DNA of 64,000 nt from the NCBI GenBank assembly GCA_023101885.1, contig JALPQD010000006.1, positions 10,621,085 through 10,685,084 of the forward strand. The letters are read 5' to 3'. Below, piece after piece: positions 35,970-45,699 of the stretch. A model generated the notes under the pieces. The model was given only the letters and a program-made list of their open reading frames with translations. It was not told where the DNA came from and searched no databases. The translations under genes were made by a program, and so were the position numbers. The stretch comes from Typhlomys cinereus. Lineage: Eukaryota > Chordata > Mammalia > Rodentia > Platacanthomyidae. Numbering within the stretch: position 1 is the first letter of the stretch; each line of letters begins with the position of its first letter.

Positions 35970-36430
35970 TACTGCATCAATTTACAATGTATGTATGGAG
36001 GGCCGACTATGAGCCCAATGCTTAATGGGTGTTGGAGCTAGAGCAGAGAATAATTAGACGAATCCAACTACTCCCCACAGCAGCTATACTCCTGTGGAGG
36101 TAGGCAAGTGGAAAGCAAATAAGACTTACATTAGATATTAATAACTGCTTGGGAAAGACAAAAAAGTAAGAAAGGAGATTGGTAGTTTGTGTAGATGGGG
36201 GTAGATGTTGAAATGAAGGGTTTGGGTGTGGTTGTTATAGGATTATTAGGAACAAACTGATCAAATGTGCATATAATCTGTGCTACAATCATAAAAGATA
36301 TAGAGATCCACAGGATGGGAGGAAAAGAGTCAGAAGTGCTAGAGGACAGAGGACCAGCTGCTCAAAGGCCCAAGGCCTTTGAATAAGCAAGGAGGCCACG
36401 ACAGATGGGATGAGACCCAGGACCCAGGGA
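35970..36430 (-). mobile_element. L2 remnant, antisense
   Basis: 'ctatgagcccaatgcttaatgg', 'ggagctagagcagagaataa', 'gctcaaaggcccaaggcctttgaa' and 'aagcaaggaggccacgacaga' are collinear with the antisense L2 order ('ctatgtgccaggcac ... gggatacagcagtgaac ... gcaaaggccctgaggc ... aagcaaggaggccagtgtgg'). Strongly diverged. Confidence 0.5.
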
Positions 36431-36439
36431 GAAAAAAGA

Positions 36440-37470
36440 GCAGTTGCTGGGGGAGGAGGAGGGCCAAGAGAAAATGAAGGGAGCGAGGATATGGAAAGGC
36501 AAGCAGAGCAGCTCAGACGATTCTGGAGACATCTAAGTAGCCAAGGTGATAGGTTCCATCCGTGGGGAGAGTGAGACACAGCCAATGATTCCATCCATCA
36601 GGGGAGAGAGAGAGCCAGGATGCCAGCCCAGGTCTTTGTTAGAGTCTTATGCTATGCTAAGTATGGCTCATTTACGGGAAAAGTCAGTATTACATGGAAG
36701 TTTGTTTGATATCAGAACCTTCGGGTGTGCCTCAGAGTCTGGATTTGTATCTTATCAAGTCTCCACGTGATCTGGATGTATCATGTTAAAATTTGCATAT
36801 CAGGGCTGCATCCCATTGTCCGGAGACCTACTATCAAGGCTTCTCCATATTCTGAAAGTTCTGCATTTCAGTACCACCCCACACCCACCCTAAGCAAATC
36901 AGATTGAGGAGTCTCATATCCTTGTATTTCTCAAGGAATATTTTGTGACACTCTGTCCCAATGCAGTTGCCTCCAGTGGCCCTGCAATCCACCTCAGGAA
37001 TGGTGTCCTTCCCAGATGTCCCATATATACAAACTGTACAGAAAATAATTTGATACTTATTGGGTTAAAGGGCCGTGTACAAATTTCCAACCAGAATCAA
37101 ATAGGTGTCATTATCTCACAGCATATACAGTTGAGGTGCTAAATTAGGAGGCAACAAGTGCACATGTCTCCCCGAGAAGCCACTCCTCCAGCTGTTTCAG
37201 AAATAGCTAGTGTGTCCAGCAAGAAGTCACTGAATGTCTTGGAGTCATGAAGTCGAGAGCCGTCAGTCCAGCAAGCCGCCCGCAGTCTCCTCACAACAAC
37301 CTGTGTCAGATGGGGTCGGGCTGCTCTGTACCCACAGCCTCCTTCTTCCCTAACCAGAGCTGAGAGGATGGTCAAACAGCTACTGTTCCTCAGGAACATG
37401 TCGAGTCCGGTCCAGTGCAGGGGCTTACAGTACTTAGGCTTGAGCTTTGTGGAACGTCTAAGGAGAATCT
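36440..37470. other. Unique non-coding DNA
   Basis: An imperfect short duplication (GGTTCCATCCGTGGGGAGAG and ATTCCATCCATCAGGGGAGAG) is at 36552-36610. The 37150-37400 stretch is richer in G+C and has frames on both strands (86 codons minus at 37139-37399), but none shows a domain or clear splice sites. Confidence 0.35.
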
Positions 37471-37477
37471 TAGTTGG

Positions 37478-37560
37478 TTCACAGATGGGGAAACTAGAGT
37501 TCAGAAAAGGAAAGCATCTTGGAGAAAAAGCAGTGCAAATGTGTTCTCCTGACTCTTTCT
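37478..37560 (-). repeat. MIR remnant, antisense
   Basis: 'cacagatggggaaactagag' and 'ttcagaaaaggaaagcatct' match the antisense MIR core 'cagatggggaaactgaggctcagag'. Confidence 0.5.
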
Positions 37561-37594
37561 GATCTATGTTCTTTTTGTATATGTGTGTACTGGG

Positions 37595-37595
<1 letters not shown>

Positions 37596-37641
<46 letters not shown>
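37596..37641 (+). repeat. (GT)n microsatellite
   Basis: GT run of about 19 units followed by TATGTGTGT. Confidence 0.95.
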
Positions 37642-37799
37642 TTCAAGTATATGCATACAGAAGCCAGTTAAAAGAGGCAAGGAGTAAGAAGTAGACTTTA
37701 AAATCTGAAACTGCCATGGTTATCTGAGTCCTTATACTCTGTCACGAAACACTGTTCTACAAGCCCATCACAGTTACTGCCACCTTGACATCAGGTGTT

Positions 37800-38466
37800 G
37801 CCAAATCCCCAGCCGGGCCAATTGGGGGGTGGGGGAGGAAGAGAGGGCCTTGAGGCAAATGGGCGAGCCAGCAATGGGGTCACCACCAGATCCCGGGAAT
37901 CAGGTGAGAGGCAGCAGTAGACAAGATGCCACAGATTCAGAGTCATTAAGGGTGTTTGGGCTTATATAGGGTCAGGGTCCAATCAGGTGTTGCTATCCCT
38001 CCTTGGGGGGACAGCCACCAGTCATTTAACTGTTTACTAGGTGTCCATTGCGGATGCAGGTTAGATGGCCTCTTCCCATTGGTTGTTCATCCCTCCGCCT
38101 GCATGGTCCTCTGTCGGGACATGTCCAGAGCACGTCTGTACGTCCAGGCTTGTCCTGAATTCCAGAGCCAGGCTAGGGCCTCCCTGAATCGGTCGTGCCA
38201 CAATCAGGGTGGCTTTGATTACTTGAAGAAGACCCTCAAAGGCCAGGCCTGTTAATCTTCCAGTGAGGGACAGGCATCATCAGACTCTGAGATTCCAACC
38301 ACCACACACTCCTGTCCTTCCTCAGCTGTGCTTAATCCTTCCCCATCTGTAGGTGATTTTGTAGAGTGTTAAGAGCCTGTACAATGAGAGGATTACCCCG
38401 TTGGAACTCTGGTGGTAATAACTTTCACGAGAGTGTCACCCATGTCGGAGTGGGCCCGAGAATCAC
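37800..38466. mobile_element. Possible LTR/endogenous-retrovirus-derived block, non-coding
   Basis: This stretch differs from its neighbours: more G+C and CpG (CCGGGCC, CCCGGG, GTCGGGAC, ATCGGTCG), a TATA-like GCTTATATAGGG at about 37960, and no long open frame or retroviral protein motif. It leads directly into the 37-bp minisatellite. I infer an LTR-type origin from composition and promoter-like layout only. No terminal repeat pair, primer-binding site or family match was established. Confidence 0.3.
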
Positions 38467-38614
38467 CTGTGCTCCTTCAAGTAAAGGTTAGCCCAGGTCC
38501 TACCTGTGCTCCTTCAAGTAAAGGTTAGCCCAGGTCCTACCTGTGCTCCTTCAAGTAAAGGTTAGCCCAGGTCCTACCTGTGCTCCTTCAAGTAAAGGTT
38601 AGCCCATGGTCCTG
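38467..38614 (+). repeat. 37-bp minisatellite, four units
   Basis: Units start at 38467, 38504, 38541 and 38578. The first three are identical over all 37 bases. The fourth agrees for about 29 bases and then diverges (CCCATGGTCC for CCCAGGTCC). Each unit carries CTGTGCTCCTTCAAG and AAAGGTTAGCCC. Confidence 0.97.
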
Positions 38615-38807
38615 GCAGTAATCCTGACAAGTTCATTGATTCTCCCCACTAGGCTTCCACAGAATGGTTCACTTGCTCTGACAGTGCTGTATTTGAATGA
38701 CTAAGTTATTCTCTGTTTCTGGGAAAAGTAACACCCAAAACACCGTTATGCACGGATATGCCCTGATTATTCAATGCAAAAATAATGGTCCTTACCCACA
38801 TGTTCAT

Positions 38808-38922
38808 CCTCACACACCTGAGTCTCAGCACTCACAAGACAGAGCAAGAGGACTGTGAGTTTGTAGCCAGTCTGAATTATATGATAAGATCTCACCTCAA
38901 ACAAATAAACCAAAAAATATAA
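38808..38922 (+). repeat. B1-like SINE, diverged
   Basis: 'ctcacacacctgagtctcag', 'cactcacaagacagagcaag', 'gtgagtttgtagccagtctg' and 'atctcacctcaaacaaataaacc' are collinear with B1, including the tail. Confidence 0.7.
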
Positions 38923-38984
38923 GAACTAAAATACATAGTAGTTCACTTGTACTTGTGCAAATTCTGTTGCAGTTAGCCTGCATG

Positions 38985-39195
38985 ATTGCTGATAAATCAC
39001 CATCAAATGACTTAAGGGAACATGGTGTTTATTTTCTTTTACAATTTCTGGTTACAGTGTTTGTCATCTTAGCAGGAGAGCTCACACCAGCACAAGGCTG
39101 AAGGAACTGGCCACACCATCTCTACATAATAGCTGAGAGAGGGACAATCCTTACTTGCCAGACCAGCATGTTTGGCCAAGTGCACGCAAGTGTAA
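38985..39195 (-). mobile_element. Rodent URR1-like repeat fragment
   Basis: Shares 'cttaagggaaca' and 'accagcatgtttggccaagt' at similar spacing with 14.09-14.25 kb, so both are copies of one family in the same orientation. Confidence 0.5.
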
Positions 39196-39199
39196 TAGT

Positions 39200-40695
39200 T
39201 CACTTGCACAATATCACATTGATTTAACTCCACACAGATACACTTGCTTGAGGTAATGTCCATCTCATGACTCACAATTAGGGAGATTTTCTGGGGAAAG
39301 GGAGCCCTTGAAAGACAACATTAAGAGTCAAGGATCACCACAAATATGATCGTTCTACCCCTGATGGCAGTTTAGAGAGACAAGTTGTATTCAGTAACTC
39401 ATCTCATGAGGCTGAGTTATCGTCAGTATGACTTACAGAGTACAGGGTGGCCTACCTGCAGGCAGGTGTCTGGGCTAAGCAAGCTGCTGGAGGCGGAGCT
39501 TGAATGCTTCTCAAATCATGTCATGAGTAGAATAAGTGAGGCAAAGACAGACCCTGAGGTGATCAGCTCCACTCAGCATATGCAGGATCAGGCGTGGGAA
39601 GCAAGCCCATAGGCATAGATACGCAGCTATATGACACCTAAAGATGACAGGAGCAATGACGGTGTGTTGTGCCAAGAGTGAGCTAGGGAGCCATTTTTTA
39701 AAGAAACTGGATTATTTGAATGTTTGCTGACAGCTGAGAAAGGAAATGTGTTCAATGCTGTCACATCGGAAGTAGAACAAAGAGCCGCAGCAATATCCCA
39801 GGTCCATCTTTAAGATCCCAATATAAAGTTCAGGTTTAAATAGAAGGCAAGAGACATGCATAGCTGAACCATGATGGCCAAGCTGTGATTCCCCGCTTAC
39901 CTCGTTGTTTGGGCTCCTTCCAAGTTGTCTGACACGTTACCAGAACTGCGTTATCTCTTTTGTGTTCCTTCTTCAGCTGACCCCAGGGATAAAGGCTTTT
40001 CCTCTCTCCACAGTTGAAACGAATTTCTTGGGGTCCATTGTTTCAATACCCAATAGCCAGAGGGAAGGACATAACATATTAGAGTATCTTCATTCCTACC
40101 AGGAAAGTGTTATCACTATTAGCTGAGTGCACTTCTGTAAATCCAGCATCATCTGACAGCCACCCAGAGAGGACAGCCTTGATTTGCAAGTTTCAGAAAA
40201 ATATGGGAAATGTTTATTGTGGGATCTTTCCAATCACTGCAGAAGCCAAATCCTTAGAATGGCAAAATCTGGGATTTCCACACAAAAACCACGGAGCCAA
40301 TAGATGATAAGTGAGGATTAGTTAGCCTGTGGGAGGTATGGCGTGACATAGCTTTCGTGGGTGAAATGGAATATCTGTGTTTTCTCAAGTTTGTTTTAGT
40401 AAATTTTCATCCTTTCTTTCTTGATACAAAAGGAAGTACATGCTCAAAATTATACAGTAAATTGTTGATCATCTCACTCAGAGAAAATGCTGGAAGCTTT
40501 CCTGTGGCCTCTGAGACTGTGTAGAATGTGGAGCCTGTCACTTTTCTGACCCAGTTTTTCTCTTCTCTCCTTTTCAACCTCTCCATTGTTCAGAGTGCTA
40601 TTCCTTCATTGCAGCTATATGTCTTTAAGCTCCCAGACTTCAAGCTGGGAAGCACTTCTTCTAGGGATGCCTCAGGATGATTTCACATGTTTTAC
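39200..40695. other. Unique non-coding DNA
   Basis: No gene or repeat recognised. The frames at 39385-39612, 39905-40126 and 40107-40307 are motif-free. Confidence 0.35.
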
Positions 40696-40699
40696 ACCC

Positions 40700-40930
40700 C
40701 TACTAAGACTTCACTCATCAATAAGGCCTTTCTTGATCTCCATGTATTAAACTCCCCTCCCCATAGTACACGTCTCTATTTTGAGTCTATGGCATCCATC
40801 ACCATCTGATGCATGGCACTTGTATTGGTTGATGACCTGTCTTCTCTCACTGCAATATAACCTTCTGACACTGCTAAAATAGAACTGGCACTAGGAAGCA
40901 TTCCACAAGCACTTGCTGCCTAGATGGAGA
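40700..40930 (+). mobile_element. L2-like remnant
   Basis: 'aataaggcctttcttgatctcc', 'ctcccctccccatagtacac' and 'tatggcatccatcaccatctg' match the L2 3' region order ('aggcctttcctgaccacc ... ctccccatcactctcta ... catagcacttatcactacctg'). Confidence 0.5.
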
Positions 40931-41749
40931 CAAACTATTTACAGATGGATGTCTGGGGAAGGATCATACTTCATCCAGCCAGATAAAGATGTGTCTTGCT
41001 GGCACTTGGTTTGACTCAAGAACTAAAACAGCTATAGACTCAGAAGGCTATATACCGTCTGTCAGAGTTTGGTTAGCAAAACAGACTGTACTGTAAGTAT
41101 TTGAAACAAGAAAGAATTTGGGAGTATCATACTGGGAGCCCATGGAGCCAAGGTAGGCCAGGAAGAGTATGCCACAGGAAGTCATCACCAATGGTCTTGG
41201 CTGACTTCAGCAGGGAACAGTGGGTGACTCTTGGGAGCCTGCCTAAAAGCCTCCAGCGAAATCCCGCCAGCCATAACTGTTGGTCCCCACACACTGGTTC
41301 ACAGCTGCCACTTAGTGGAGAAAAGAGGCGCTCTTCTATTCTAAAAATCTCAAATAAGTGCTTCTCATTAGCTGACTCCCTTTTGAGCCTACCAAAGAAA
41401 GGATGAGGGAACAGTGGTTTCTCAGCTTTGTCATCCAACAATACAAGGGAGAAGCTAGAAAGAGGAAATCAGTATCACTTTAACATACGACTCCAGTACA
41501 GACTGATCATTCATTGATAAGGAAATGGTTCTAAAGCTTGCTCACAGTCTCCCGGCGAGACAGCAGGAGTCTAGTGAAGAACACATCCTGAGAATATGGC
41601 TCTAGGTCCATTTTGCTCAGTTGGCACATTGATTTAGATTGGGACGCATCACTGCAAATCAATGACAAAAGAAAAGAACCAACAACAGCTCTGAATTTTC
41701 TGTAACAATTTTTCCATACATAGTCTTATTACATTATTTTATTTAGTAT

Positions 41750-41788
41750 TTATTTATTTATCTATCTATCTATCTATCTTTCTATTTA

Positions 41789-41820
<32 letters not shown>
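41750..41820 (+). repeat. (TCTA)n and (GT)n compound microsatellite
   Basis: TTTA/TCTA tetranucleotides to about 41790, then a GT run at 41791-41820. The GT part is the tail side of the antisense SINE that follows. Confidence 0.95.
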
Positions 41821-41823
<3 letters not shown>

Positions 41824-42056
41824 CTGAGGGCACTGTGTGTCCCTGTGGAGGACCAAGGGTGACTTTGGGAACCATTCTGGATTGCTTCTACCTCCTTCTT
41901 GCTTTGCTCTGGGATTTCCCAGGCTCCACCCACCAGGACAGGAAGTATGGGCTGCCACCATTTCTGCCTGGCATTTTTATTTGGGACCTAGGATCCGAAC
42001 TCAGGACTTTCTGGTTGTAAGACAGAGTCTTAACCCCTGAGCCATCTTTTCAACCT
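41821..42056 (-). repeat. B2-like SINE with a non-murine body, antisense (copy D)
   Basis: Reads 'gcactgtgtgtccctgtgga', 'gaccaagggtgactttggga', 'tctgggatttcccaggctcc' and 'cccctgagccatcttttcaacc', the complement of copy B over the whole element, with good preservation. Confidence 0.88.
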
Positions 42057-42180
42057 TTATTACATCATTTTAAAGGCTGCCAAGGCAGATAACTTTTTTA
42101 TATTGGATGAATATTGTGATTTTGTCCAAGAAGAAAGATCTCATGAACTTCTGGGTTGCAGAAACATTAAGCTAGCACTG

Positions 42181-42820
42181 TTTTTTTTTTTTTAGCTTAT
42201 AGAGCTGTTTAGCAACTAGAATCAGTGTATCAAATTTCTTTTGGGGGGGTATTGCAGTTTTATTTTCTTCAGCAACAAATATTAAAGCACCCAACATCTA
42301 ATCCAGGTAAACAATTTCTTTTGGGGGGGTATTGCAGTTTTATTTTCTTCAGCAACAAATATTAAAGCACCCAACATCTAATCCAGGTAAACAATTAGGC
42401 CCCCACACTTACGTGGCAACTGCTTCTGGAATCTGCCTTAGTTAGAAAGATGTACTGCTTAAGAGAGGACATAAGATCATTTACGGTCCCTTTGTTCAGG
42501 CTTAGCGGGGGTACAAAACGCTGTAAGGTCTTTACCACCATGGAAAGCTGGTCAAGAAAGTTGATGATGGAAATTCGCAGGAGACGAGAGTCTTCGGCCG
42601 TCCAGAGCGCCTCCACGATGCTCCGGTTCACTTTGAGCTCCTTTCCCAGCAGACCTCAGATTTCTGCCTCCAAAGGAGTCGGGAAAGGCACGGTGAGGAC
42701 GAATCTATGGGGTCTGATTTCCTGTTTCTGGAATGAAGGCTCAGTGTTTCTAGCCAAATCGGGGGCCGACACCCGTGCATCTATCGTCTACACGTCTACC
42801 ACCGCTCCACCTTAGGTCCC
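42181..42820 (-). pseudogene. Lage3-ps: Processed pseudogene of Lage3 (KEOPS subunit)
   Basis: Read on the minus strand, the frame gives VPFPTPLEAEI and later LLRISIINFLDQLSMVV, which match LAGE3/Pcc1-family proteins as I remember them (human: VPFPTPLEAEI and LLRISVINFLDQLSLVV). LAGE3 is a small subunit of the KEOPS complex that makes t6A on tRNA. Here the copy is broken: in-frame TAG at 42790-42788, TGA at 42658-42656, about a dozen codons missing between EI and the GKELKV segment, and the normal terminator lost, so the frame runs on to TAA at 42397-42395. There are no introns, there is an AATAAA, and a T-run at 42181-42193 represents the A-tail, so it is a retrocopy. The 5' edge and target-site duplication are unresolved. 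Confidence 0.85.
42233..42396 (+). repeat. Exact 80-bp tandem duplication in the pseudogene 3' UTR
   Basis: Copy 1 is 42233-42312 and copy 2 is 42313-42392, identical at all 80 positions, with four further matching bases. Each unit contains a G7 run and TTTATT (AATAAA on the minus strand), so the retrocopy now carries its polyadenylation signal twice. Confidence 0.97.
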
Positions 42821-42839
42821 ACCCTCCTGCCAGCAACCC

Positions 42840-44510
42840 GCCTTTTCCCAAATTTCTTCTCTAGAACGTTAGTGCATCAGACTTACTCTTGACTTCCCTA
42901 CCTAAAATAATAATCACTCACTCAGAAATACCCCCCAGATTGCCAAAGAACTGATATATCAAAGACTTGATATTTTTAGATTTATTTTTGTTCTTTCAGG
43001 ACTTCATCTATAAATGTGGTGAATTTATGTCATTTTTATCCCTTATTGCCCATTTTCCCCCTTTTCTCATTACAAACCTTCTTCCCAACCAGTCTCCCTC
43101 CTACTTTCATGTCTTTTTTCATATGTAGCCCACTGAGTTTTATTTGGGTTTCCTGTACTGGCACATGCCTGATAACTAGCTGGAACATCAGTGGATACAC
43201 TGTTGAAGAAAGAAGCTCCCCTTTCTTCCACTCCCTCTGCTACCACCACTTCCAGGGTTAACCTTGAACAGTCTCTCAGAGAGGTGTGCTGCCCCTTGAA
43301 TCTTTCCCCTTTTGTGGTGAAATGTTGATAGGCCACATCTTCTGAGGGCTTGGGGACTATACAGCTACAGTGAGTTTCATGGATGCCGCTGCCCTATCAT
43401 GTCCAGACAATACTGTCTTGGCAACATCCCCTTCCACTCTTAACATGGACTAGAATCTTACTCAGAATGTAAAGTTCCTCTCTCATCATAAGAACTGCAC
43501 TCTAGCTCATCAGCTACGGTTCTTCGTTCAGAATGGCAGCTCTCATAGTCCTACTTAATGTTAAGGGAGAAAAAAGTGTATGGTGTCCTTTACTATGCCT
43601 GTCTTATGAGCCATACAATTTGAGGACTTCAGTGAAAACAGAAACAAATAACTCCTTCCTGATGTGTTTTCCATGAATTCTATGACTTCATTTCCTCCAC
43701 TAGTCCCTTTGGTGACTGCAGACATCACTGATGGCGCTTGTTGTACTTATCCTCGTCTGATATCTGGCGCTCTTTGCCTTTGTACTATCATCTGCTCCCT
43801 GAGACCTCTACTGTCACCCCTTAAATCCATCCCTAGGCTTTCAAACATGCATGAGGCACTTCTGGGATATGATGCTATGAACCTGCTCATTTCAAGCCCC
43901 AGCTTCTGAGATCACATGATCTAGTCTTCTGCTGCATTTCCTGGATGCTGCGGCCATGTTTCATTGTTGAAAATCGAGTTTTCACATGTGTCACTTTCTT
44001 GAAGCAACACCTTTTATTCTCTGCTTCCGTAGTGACTACTGTTTCCAAATTCAGGACTTTTCTCCTCATATACCTTCTATCTTATGTCCCAGAGTCAGCT
44101 GTTCTGATGTTTAGTACGTCTATTTAACCCACCAACCCAAAGTTCAGCAGAAGTCCTATGATACTACCTGCTTCTGTGAGTTGTTTGGAATTCAACAGGT
44201 ACATGATGGATTTGCCAAGTGGCTCTCACTTCGGGCTGTGCTAGTAGGGTGGTAGCTGGGTGACTTTGCTTTTTTCCTCGGTTAGCCAGAAAGCTGCTTT
44301 CTGAGAGGCTCTCGTTCTTTCCTATGATCATCAGGAAACAAGCTGGGTCAGGTTTTCCCCAGGGACTTGACAGATACCTAAGATACACTTGACAGATACA
44401 CACTCACTCATTCCCAGCTGAAAGTAGAAGGAATATGTGTATCTCCACCAGTAGCTAGGCCAAGGTCTCACACAGCACCATAGGACAGGTATTTTATTTG
44501 TTTATTTTAT
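42840..44510. other. Unique non-coding DNA
   Basis: No gene or repeat recognised. Small frames (43016-43261, 43664-43909, 44164-44403) are motif-free. Confidence 0.35.
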
Positions 44511-44514
44511 TTAT

Positions 44515-44625
44515 TGATAAACGGTCTGAGGCTCAGACAGTTTATTGTAAGGATCACTCACTCCACTAACAAGAGGCAGAGCTGGGATTTGAATGTATCT
44601 GTTTCAGGGTCATTCTGTCTCTAAA
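44515..44625 (-). repeat. MIR remnant, antisense
   Basis: 'gataaacggtctgaggctcag', 'aggatcactcactccactaac' and 'aagaggcagagctgggatttgaat' match the antisense MIR core in order. One of the clearer MIRs in the window. Confidence 0.75.
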
Positions 44626-44686
44626 AGATGTTCAAGAAATTTCCATAAGTTATGAGTCTTTAGCAACTCACTGAGGCCTTGAATTC

Positions 44687-44770
44687 AGTCCACCATGACT
44701 GACACCTTCTCTTTGGATTTTGTAACTTGTTTCTTCCTGGGTTGCTTGCGATTTTTCACTGGATCTTCTA
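44687..44770 (-). repeat. Inverted-pair segment, left arm
   Basis: The complement of this segment (GAAGATCCAGTGAAAAATCG to GTCATGGTGGACTG) recurs in direct orientation at 45592-45692. Read on the minus strand it has a frame ending ...KEKVSVMVD then TGA. Confidence 0.8.
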
Positions 44771-44878
44771 GTTACAGGATGGATTTTCTGCAACACTTCT
44801 ATGTCTCTTGTCATATGCTTATGTCTTCATCAGTAAGACCCTTTAATTTATTAGCTCAGTACTAAAATGCCTTTCAGG

Positions 44879-45061
44879 TCACTCTTTGAAGACCTGTGTT
44901 CTGTTTTCTTTGTAACCTCTTCTGATGGTTTGGGTCATGTAACTCACTGTCATTCCGGCTTCAACAATTCCAAAAATGTTGTGTCGCTTTCCACCTATGA
45001 GCATCTTTCCCTTTAACTTCTTTCCCTGCCCATGGCGGACACTGATATCCGCTGAGGACAT
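44879..45061 (-). other. Open frame upstream of the left arm, unassigned
   Basis: A 60-codon minus-strand frame (starts MSSADISVRHGQGKK, ends RTQVFKE) lies just before the left inverted arm on the same strand. It is followed by a TAATAAATTAAA stretch. It is Lys/Arg/Gly-rich and reads like part of a small basic protein, so a decayed retrocopy is possible. I recognise no family, and it could be chance. Confidence 0.25.
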
Positions 45062-45591
45062 TTGTTTCCTTCTCTGCTCATGGCATCCCTGTCATGATCC
45101 ATACTGGATCTTAATGAACTTTAAGAGATGATTCCAAGAGATTATTCTCCTCATTGGCCTGTGCTGGGTCCTGATTCTTTCGCTCCTACCCCAAATTCTC
45201 ATTTTTTTTGAAGGATGAAAAGCAGTAGAAATTTATTTCTCATACTCATGCAGACTTACAATCCTTGAGAAGTGAATCAAACAGCATCTCTTGCAACTTA
45301 TTAAGTAGCAAATAAGGTAATGGGCCTCCCGGGACATTCTCACACCTACATTCAGGTGCTTGGCTCTCCATCCTCTGCCTCTCTGTAGACCTCTCTGAGT
45401 GTCCTCACAGTGTGGATGAGACAGAGACAGACCTCAGAGCTTTGGGGTCCCTTCATGGAGCTGTACCTCATAGCAGAATCGTCTCTGAGACATCTTCTAA
45501 CACAAGTCACAAATAACACAATATCAGAAATAACACAAATTACACAATAATATTCTTCAGACTTATAATCCCCCAAAGCTACATGCCTCCT

Positions 45592-45692
45592 TAGAAGATC
45601 CAATGAAAAATCACAAGCAACCTAGGAAGAGACAACCTAGGAAGAGACAAGTTCCAAAATCCAAAGGGAAGGTGCCAGTCATGATGGACTGA
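45592..45692 (+). repeat. Inverted-pair segment, right arm
   Basis: Matches the complement of 44687-44770 at most positions, plus an internal 15-base tandem duplication (AACCTAGGAAGAGAC twice, about 45618-45648). The corresponding frame here ends ...KGKVPVMMD then TGA, the same phase and stop position as the other arm. Confidence 0.8.
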
Positions 45693-45699
45693 AGTCCTT

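Noticed and set aside
37139..37399. 86-codon minus-strand frame in a G+C-richer patch, considered as an exon or retrocopy
   Set aside because: No recognised motif, and other frames on both strands are equally open.
38467..38614. CRISPR-like array
   Set aside because: Units are head-to-tail with no spacers, and the context is a mammalian genome. It is a minisatellite.
42395..42631. Intact small gene on the minus strand
   Set aside because: The upstream continuation has in-frame stops and a deletion, there is a retroposed A-tail, and the normal terminator is lost. It is a processed Lage3 pseudogene.
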